From: Streptomyces sp. TSRI0107
GTDB taxonomy: Bacteria; Actinomycetota; Actinomycetes; Streptomycetales; Streptomycetaceae
Direction of reading: 5' to 3'
DNA: 64,000 nt
Assembly: GCF_001905845.1 (NCBI RefSeq)
Contig: NZ_LIVZ01000006.1
Location: 248,001 to 312,000 of the forward strand
The translations under genes and the position numbers were made by a program. The notes under the pieces were generated by a model. It did not search any database. It saw only the letters and a list, made by a program, of their open reading frames with translations, and was not told where the DNA came from. Positions 59,115 through 64,000 of this stretch are shown here, piece after piece. Position 1 is the stretch's first letter; each line of letters opens with the position of its first letter.

Positions 59115-59991
59115 CCGTCGGCCAGACGAAGTCGTACACCGCGAAGTCCGCCACAGCCCGGTACCCGATCCGCTGATACAGCCCGTTGCTCGTGCGGTTG
59201 GCCAGGTCGGTGAAGAGCAGTACCTCCCGCGCCCCCTGGGCCCGCGCGGCCCGGCTCACCTCCGCTGTCACCGCGCCCGCGTAGCCGTGGCCGCGCAGGG
59301 GCTCGGGGGTGTAAACGGGGGCCACCCTGACCTGCCCGGCGACCATCGGGAGGAGGCCGGCCAGGGAGACGGGGGTGCCGTCGGGGGTCTCCCAGAAGGT
59401 GACGCCGCCGTGGGCGATACGGGCGTCGGCCCAGGCGCCCGGGTCCCGGCCGGGGCTGCCGCCGGTGGTGGCGTGGAACTCGGCGTACCAGCGGGCGACT
59501 TGCTCGCGGTCCCCGGCCGTGGCGACTCGCGGGCGGCCGGGCGGTGCCGGGTGCGGGACGGTGAGGGTGTCGAGGCGGTACAGGCGCTTGCGTTCGACGA
59601 GGTCCGCCAGGACGCCGGTACGGCGGTGCCAGGCGCCGGCGAAGGCGGCGGCGGTGGCGTGGTCGGTGAAGACGCCGGGCAGCGGGCGGCCCTCGTCGGC
59701 GAGGTGCGCGGCGAGCGCGTCGGCGCCGGTGGGGCCGAGGGCGGTGAGGTAGGGGCGGTGCGGCGGGGTGCGGAAGCAGGCTGCGCGGACGGCGCCGTCC
59801 TGCTGCAGAACGCCGAAGACGGGGGGCTCGTCGCCGTAGAGGCCGAGGCCGTCGCGGCGCAGGGCGTCGGTCACCGTGAGGGGGACGGTGTGGAGGGCGG
59901 GCCGGGAACGCAGGAAGGTCTCGGCGCGGTGCAGGAACGTACCCAGGTCGCTGGTGAACATCCAGGTGAGGGCCGTCGGTGTGCGCGTCAC
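59101..59991 (-). CDS. GNAT-family N-acetyltransferase (long type)
   Basis: A 296-residue protein. The C-terminal GNAT domain has VAPVYTPEPLRGHGYAGAVT (acetyl-CoA pyrophosphate loop pattern Q/RxxGxG/A) and LYQRIGYRAVADFAVYDF. The N-terminal half is a second, degenerate GNAT-like domain. GTG 59991 overlaps the stop of the upstream GNAT gene (GTGA), so the two are coupled. Substrate unknown. Confidence 0.85.
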   Translation of the reverse strand: MTRTPTALTWMFTSDLGTFLHRAETFLRSRPALHTVPLTVTDALRRDGLGLYGDEPPVFGVLQQDGAVRAACFRTPPHRPYLTALGPTGADALAAHLADEGRPLPGVFTDHATAAAFAGAWHRRTGVLADLVERKRLYRLDTLTVPHPAPPGRPRVATAGDREQVARWYAEFHATTGGSPGRDPGAWADARIAHGGVTFWETPDGTPVSLAGLLPMVAGQVRVAPVYTPEPLRGHGYAGAVTAEVSRAARAQGAREVLLFTDLANRTSNGLYQRIGYRAVADFAVYDFVWPTVTSS

Positions 59992-60587
59992 GGCGCGACG
60001 TCCGCCGCGTCCGTCGCCAGCCGGGCGTGCAGGTGGACGTCGCGGAAGGCGTCCTGCCGCTCCGCCTCCCACATCGCGTCGCGCAGAGTCCCCTCGTACC
60101 GGAAGCCGCAGCGTTCGGCGATCCGGCAGGACGCGTCGTGGCCGAGGGCGTGTCCGAGTTCCAGCCGGTGCAGGCCGAGGCCGGTGAACGCCCAGTGCGT
60201 GGCGAGGGCGAGGGCGCGGGCGGCGACGCCCCGGCCGCGGGCCTCGGGGAGCACCCAGTAGCCGACGCGGGCGAGACGCAGGCCTCGGTTGATCTCGTTG
60301 ACGCCGATGTGGCCGAGGGCCGTACCCGTGGTCTCGTCGGCCACCCGGAAGGACAGCGAGGTGCCGTCGGCGATGTCCCGCGCCTTCGAGCGGAGCGACT
60401 TCCGCGCGCTGTCGCGGTCCGTGACCAGGACGAGCGGGGTGTTCCAGCGCCGGAACTCCGGGTCGGACAGTCCGCGCAGCCAGGCTTCCACGTCCGCGTC
60501 GGAGTCCGGGTCCCACGGGCCGAGGCGCAGTCCGTGCCCGGACAGCTCGGGGAGGGGGGTGTGGGAGCGCTCACGTATGTGCACCAT
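59988..60587 (-). CDS. GNAT-family acetyltransferase (RimJ-like)
   Basis: A 199-residue RimJ/RimL-type acetyltransferase: LRLGPWDPDSDADVEAWLRG, GYWVLPEARGRGVAARALAL (acetyl-CoA loop) and HRLELGHALGHDASCRIAER, then CGFRYEGTLRDA. This group acetylates protein N termini or aminoglycoside-like amines. It is co-transcribed with the following GNAT gene. The ATG at 60587 is chosen; the frame is open further upstream. Confidence 0.88.
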   Translation of the reverse strand: MVHIRERSHTPLPELSGHGLRLGPWDPDSDADVEAWLRGLSDPEFRRWNTPLVLVTDRDSARKSLRSKARDIADGTSLSFRVADETTGTALGHIGVNEINRGLRLARVGYWVLPEARGRGVAARALALATHWAFTGLGLHRLELGHALGHDASCRIAERCGFRYEGTLRDAMWEAERQDAFRDVHLHARLATDAADVAP

Positions 60588-60808
60588 CGGGCCATTGAAC
60601 CGCGTGGCCCGTGGGTTCACGTTGGTTCACGCGGATTTTCCGGCCGCCCGGAACACCGGCACCCCGTCCCGGAAGTCGGTCTCCAGCGCAGACCTGTGCG
60701 GCCGCCACCCGAGCTGTGCATCACCCATGAATCCCCGGGATTGTTGGCAATTTTGTCGCCACTCCCGCTACGTTCGCAGTCGCAAGCCCACAACCGAGGG
60801 AGTCGACC

Positions 60809-62434
60809 GTGAAGCACCGGGCAGTCAAGCGCAGGAGCGTCGTCATGGGGATCGGAGCCGCCGCCGGCGTCGCGGCGGTGGGGGGCGTCGCCCTCAACGC
60901 GCAGGCTTCGGGCACGTCCGCGTCAGCGGCCTCGGGCTCGGACGCCCTGCGCTTCGACCCCGACGGGTACACGAAGCTGACCACCACCATCACCGACGCC
61001 GACGGCACCGACCACGACGTCACCTACCACTTCTGGAAGGCCGTCACCTACGTCGCCAAGCCCGTCGACGCGGCCTACCAGTGCCTGAACGTCAGCGTCC
61101 CCGTCGAGATCGACGGCAAGGCGGTGGACGCGAGCGGCGCCCCGATCCTGTTCGCCAACTCCGTCGGCGGCTACATGCCCTCCTCCGTCGCGGAGGCCAC
61201 CGGCGTCGGGGGCGGCGGGATGACCGGAGCGCCGGGCGGCGGGGCGAGCGCGTCACCGTCCACGGGGACCGGCAGCGGCGAGGTCGCCTCCGGCGGCAAC
61301 GCGATGGTGAACGGCCGGGGCCGGATGGTCAGCCTGCCCAAGCTCGCCCTGGCGGCCGGCTACGTCGTCGTGGAGCCCGGCGCCCGCGGCCGCACCTTGA
61401 AGAACTCCGCCGGCGAGTACTACGGCACCGCCCCCGCCGCGATCGTCGACCTGAAGGCGGCCGTGCGCTACGTCCGCGCCAACAAGGGCCGTATCCCCGG
61501 CGACGTGGACCGGATCGTCTCCTCCGGCACCAGCGCGGGCGGCGCGCTGTCCTCGCTGCTCGGCGCGTCCGGCGACAGCCCCCTGTACGAGAAGTACCTG
61601 AAGGAGATAGGCGCCGCCGACGCCTCCGACGCGATCTTCGCGACCGGCGCCTGGTGCCCGATCACCGACCTGGAGCACGCCGACGGCGCCTACGAGTGGA
61701 ACTGGGGCAGCAACGCCACCGGCGGCGGCACCCAGGTCGACCAGACGGTCTCCAAGGAGCTGCGGAGCCAGTTCGCCGAGTACCAGGCCTCCCTGAAGCT
61801 GAAGGGCCTCGGCGGCTTCGGCACGCTCACCGCCCGCAACTACGACACGTACCTGCTCAAGCAGTACATGGAGCCGTCGGCCACCACGTACCTCGCCGCA
61901 CTCTCGGACGCCGACCGCGAGGCGTACCTGGCGAAGAACACGTTCATCAGTTGGAACGGCAAGAAGGCCACCTTCAGCTGGGCCGGCTTCCTCGCCCACG
62001 TCGGCGCCCGGAAGAAGTCCGTGCCCGCGTTCGACGCCTTCGACCTCTCCACGGGCGAGAACAACCTGTTCGGCAAGGACACCACGCAGGCCCGGCACTT
62101 CACGGCGTACGGCCTGAAGCACGACAGCACCGGCGCCGACGGCACCCGGGTCGACGCCGACATCCCCGAGAAGCTGCGCCTGATGAACCCGATGCACTTC
62201 CTCGCCGGGAAGGCCAACCCGCACCGCACCAAGCACTGGTGGATCCGTCTCGGCACCAACGACTCCGACACCTCGCACACGGTCTCCGCCAACCTCGCCG
62301 CCGCGGCCGCCGGTCTCGGCGACGACGTCAGCCACCTCTACTACTGGGACGAGGGGCACGGCGCGAACACCGACGCCGGGGACTTCATCGCATGGATCGC
62401 CAAGGTGTCCGGCTACAAGAAGCGCGTGAAGTAA
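60809..62434 (+). CDS. Secreted tannase-like (subtype B) esterase
   Basis: A 541-residue exported alpha/beta-hydrolase. The N terminus carries twin-arginine-like KRRSVVMGIGAAAGVAAVGG, then a signal end near AQA. The core has nucleophile Ser near residue 242 in SSGTSAGGALSSLLG, the acid in LGTNDSDTSH and the base in DEGHGANTD, matching bacterial subtype B tannase-family esterases. A Gly/Ser-rich insert (about 130-165) interrupts the domain. GTG 60809 follows GAGGGAG. A perfect hairpin ends the gene. Substrate could be a phenolic ester. Confidence 0.82.
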   Translation: MKHRAVKRRSVVMGIGAAAGVAAVGGVALNAQASGTSASAASGSDALRFDPDGYTKLTTTITDADGTDHDVTYHFWKAVTYVAKPVDAAYQCLNVSVPVEIDGKAVDASGAPILFANSVGGYMPSSVAEATGVGGGGMTGAPGGGASASPSTGTGSGEVASGGNAMVNGRGRMVSLPKLALAAGYVVVEPGARGRTLKNSAGEYYGTAPAAIVDLKAAVRYVRANKGRIPGDVDRIVSSGTSAGGALSSLLGASGDSPLYEKYLKEIGAADASDAIFATGAWCPITDLEHADGAYEWNWGSNATGGGTQVDQTVSKELRSQFAEYQASLKLKGLGGFGTLTARNYDTYLLKQYMEPSATTYLAALSDADREAYLAKNTFISWNGKKATFSWAGFLAHVGARKKSVPAFDAFDLSTGENNLFGKDTTQARHFTAYGLKHDSTGADGTRVDADIPEKLRLMNPMHFLAGKANPHRTKHWWIRLGTNDSDTSHTVSANLAAAAAGLGDDVSHLYYWDEGHGANTDAGDFIAWIAKVSGYKKRVK

Positions 62435-62453
62435 CTCCGCGCCCCCCCTGGAC

Positions 62454-62490
62454 GCGACCCCCGGTTCTCCGTCATGACGCCGGGGGTCGC
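62454..62490 (+). terminator. Terminator after the tannase-like gene
   Basis: GCGACCCCCGG (62454-62464) pairs perfectly with CCGGGGGTCGC (62480-62490) over a 15-base loop, 19 bases after the stop. Confidence 0.8.
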
Positions 62491-62590
62491 TCACACCCGG
62501 CCACGTTCTCCGCTCATCCGTGATCGATCCGCAACCAATTCCGGTCTTGACCGAGACCCATCAACCGGGCATGTGATTACGCTCCCGAAC

Positions 62591-63784
62591 ATGCCCGACC
62601 TCACCGCACCCGCCCAGCCCGCTCCCGACCTCCGCCCGGTCTACGTCATCGGCGGCGGCCCCGGCGGTCTCGCCGCCGCGTACGCGCTGCGCGCGAAGGG
62701 CATACGGGCCGTCGTGCTGGAGAAGTCCGACCGTGTCGGCGCGTCCTGGCGGCGCCACTACGACCGGCTCCGGCTGCACACGACCCGCCGTGCGTCCGCC
62801 CTCCCCGGGCTGGCGATACCGCGCCGCTTCGGCCGCTGGGTCGCCCGCGACAACGTGGTCCGGTACCTGGAGAAGTACGCCGAGCACCACCGGCTGGAGA
62901 TCGTCACCGGCGTCGAGGTCACCCGCGTCGACCGCTCCCCCGACGGCACCGGCTGGCTGCTGCACGCCACCGGCGGCCGGGAGCTGACCGGCGCCGCGGT
63001 GGTCGTCGCGACCGGCTACAACCACACCCCGCACATCCCCGACTGGCCGGGCCTCGCCGAGTACGGCGGCGACTTCCGGCACGCCCGCGACTACCGCAAC
63101 CCCGAGCCCTACGCCGGCCGTGACGTCCTCGTCGTCGGCATCGGCAACACCGGCGCCGAGATCGCCGTCGACCTCGTCGAGGGCGGGGCCTCCCGGGTGC
63201 GGCTGGCCGTGCGCACCGCCCCGCACATCTTCCGCCGGACCACCGCCGGCTGGCCCACCCAGTACAACGGCATCCTCATCCGCCGGCTCCCGGTGCGCCT
63301 GGTCGACGTACTGGCCCGCCCGCTGGCCCGGCTGAGCGTGCCCGACCTGTCGGCGCACGGCCTGCCCCGCCCCGACACCGGCCTGTACAGCCGGCAGCGT
63401 GAGGGGGCCGTGCCGGTCCAGGACGTGGGCCTGATCGACGCGGTCCGCAGGGGCCGGGTGGAGATCGTCGCCGCCGTGGACTCCTTCGAGGACGGCAAGG
63501 TCGTCCTCGCCGACGGCACCCGCGTCGGCCCGGACGCGGTGATCGCCGCCACCGGATACGTCCGCGCCCTGGAAGGGCTCGTCGGCCACCTCGACGTGCT
63601 CGACGAGCGCGGCAGACCGGTGGTCCACGGCGGCCGGACCCCGGACCACGCCCACGGGCTGTTCTTCACCGGCTTCACCAACCCGATCAGCGGCATGTTC
63701 CGGGAGCTGGCGATCGACGCGGAGAAGATCGCGAAGGCGGTAGCCCGGACGTGCGGGGAGCGGGTGTCCGGGCTGCCGGGGTAA
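62591..63784 (+). CDS. Flavin-containing monooxygenase
   Basis: A 397-residue two-dinucleotide-binding flavoprotein: VYVIGGGPGGLAAAYALRAK (FAD), VVVATGYNHTPHIPDW (linker), VLVVGIGNTGAEIAVDLVEG (NADPH) and VIAATGYV near the end. This is the group B monooxygenase/FMO layout. The Baeyer-Villiger fingerprint FxGxxxHxxxW appears only partly (GGDFRHARDY), so N- or S-oxygenation or a YUCCA-like reaction is also possible. ATG 62591 follows a plain leader. Downstream lies a terminator-like repeat. Confidence 0.87.
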   Translation: MPDLTAPAQPAPDLRPVYVIGGGPGGLAAAYALRAKGIRAVVLEKSDRVGASWRRHYDRLRLHTTRRASALPGLAIPRRFGRWVARDNVVRYLEKYAEHHRLEIVTGVEVTRVDRSPDGTGWLLHATGGRELTGAAVVVATGYNHTPHIPDWPGLAEYGGDFRHARDYRNPEPYAGRDVLVVGIGNTGAEIAVDLVEGGASRVRLAVRTAPHIFRRTTAGWPTQYNGILIRRLPVRLVDVLARPLARLSVPDLSAHGLPRPDTGLYSRQREGAVPVQDVGLIDAVRRGRVEIVAAVDSFEDGKVVLADGTRVGPDAVIAATGYVRALEGLVGHLDVLDERGRPVVHGGRTPDHAHGLFFTGFTNPISGMFRELAIDAEKIAKAVARTCGERVSGLPG

Positions 63785-63785
63785 G

Positions 63786-63827
63786 CGGCCCTCGGCCCGA
63801 CCGCTGCCCGGGAACGTCCGAGGCCGC
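63786..63827 (+). terminator. Terminator-like repeat after the monooxygenase gene
   Basis: GCGGCCCTCGG starting at 63786 can pair with CCGAGGCCGC ending at about 63827, with one bulged base. It directly follows the stop codon. Confidence 0.5.
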
Positions 63828-63844
63828 TCCGACGAGCTCCTGAT

Positions 63845-64000
63845 GCCCCGTCAGTTCAGTTCTTCGGCGACGCGTTGTCCACCCCGGACGCGGAACGGCT
63901 GGGGCTGGTCAACAGGGTCGTCCCGGACGCCGAGCCGGCGCAGACGGCCCGCGAGTGGGCCGGACGCCTCGCCGCGGGGCCCACCCGTGCCCTCGCCCTC
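63845..64000 (+). pseudogene. Enoyl-CoA hydratase C-terminal fragment, cut by the window edge
   Basis: In one frame, VQFFGDALSTPDAERLGLVN, then RVVPDAEPAQTAREWAGRLA and AGPTRALAL matches the C-terminal half of crotonase-family enoyl-CoA hydratases. Only about 60 bases separate it from the monooxygenase gene, so the first about 170 residues, including the oxyanion-hole glycine, cannot be present. It is therefore 5'-truncated, and the rest runs out of the window. Confidence 0.75.

Overview
The window is a Streptomyces chromosome segment. GC is very high, with GC-rich third codon positions, GTG starts, stop/start overlaps (ATGA, GTGA, TGATG) and Streptomyces-type families (DUF5753/DUF397 pair, AfsK/AfsR/AfsS, F420 enzymes). 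No rRNA, tRNA or CRISPR array was seen. From 13.7 to 49 kb the layout matches the Streptomyces coelicolor neighbourhood from glutathione peroxidase and DD-carboxypeptidase down to fbiC, afsR-afsS and afsK-kbpA (recalled synteny, not computed).

0-7 kb: the end of an assimilatory nitrate reductase gene, its electron-transfer subunit, an aspartokinase and a ProA-type reductase form one tightly overlapping operon. Facing it is a MocR regulator, divergent from a trans-sulfuration-family protein whose PLP lysine is replaced by alanine. 7-14 kb: an XRE/DUF2975 pair, two FG-GAP propeller proteins, MarR, an MFS exporter divergent from an ArsR-type regulator around a perfect palindrome, and a glutathione peroxidase. 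14-29.5 kb: a DUF397/DUF5753 pair, GPP34, a DD-carboxypeptidase with a long acidic repeat domain, a membrane protein, an SDR relic, an SSS symporter, a degenerate ADP-ribosylglycohydrolase, MerR and ABC genes, LysM, DUF2165 and a cysteine-less L,D-transpeptidase-like protein.

29.5-36.7 kb: F420 genes (fbiC, an LLM oxidoreductase, a Ddn-like protein) surround a four-gene operon. That operon encodes a WXG100-like protein, a WXG-domain papain/calpain-like peptidase, a chagasin-like lipoprotein and a small protein. I read it as a candidate type VII peptidase with its own inhibitor, and it is the most novel-looking system here.

37-49 kb: the global antibiotic-regulation locus. AfsR and the small repeat protein AfsS lie on one strand; AfsK and KbpA lie on the other. 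An accessory insert separates afsS from afsK: a DUF559/AbiEi-like gene, a 755-bp palindrome, a secreted phospholipase A2, a chimeric thiolase/enoyl-CoA hydratase relic and a secreted protein.

49-64 kb: AsnC/LysE, a MITE and an IS5 remnant beside an amine-catabolism-like gene pair, PdxH-like and CutA genes, a decaying island (frameshifted XRE-TPR gene, SLOG protein, overlapping small genes, truncated ATP-grasp maturase and PIMT-like methyltransferase), two GNAT genes, a tannase-like esterase, a flavin monooxygenase and a 5'-truncated enoyl-CoA hydratase at the edge.
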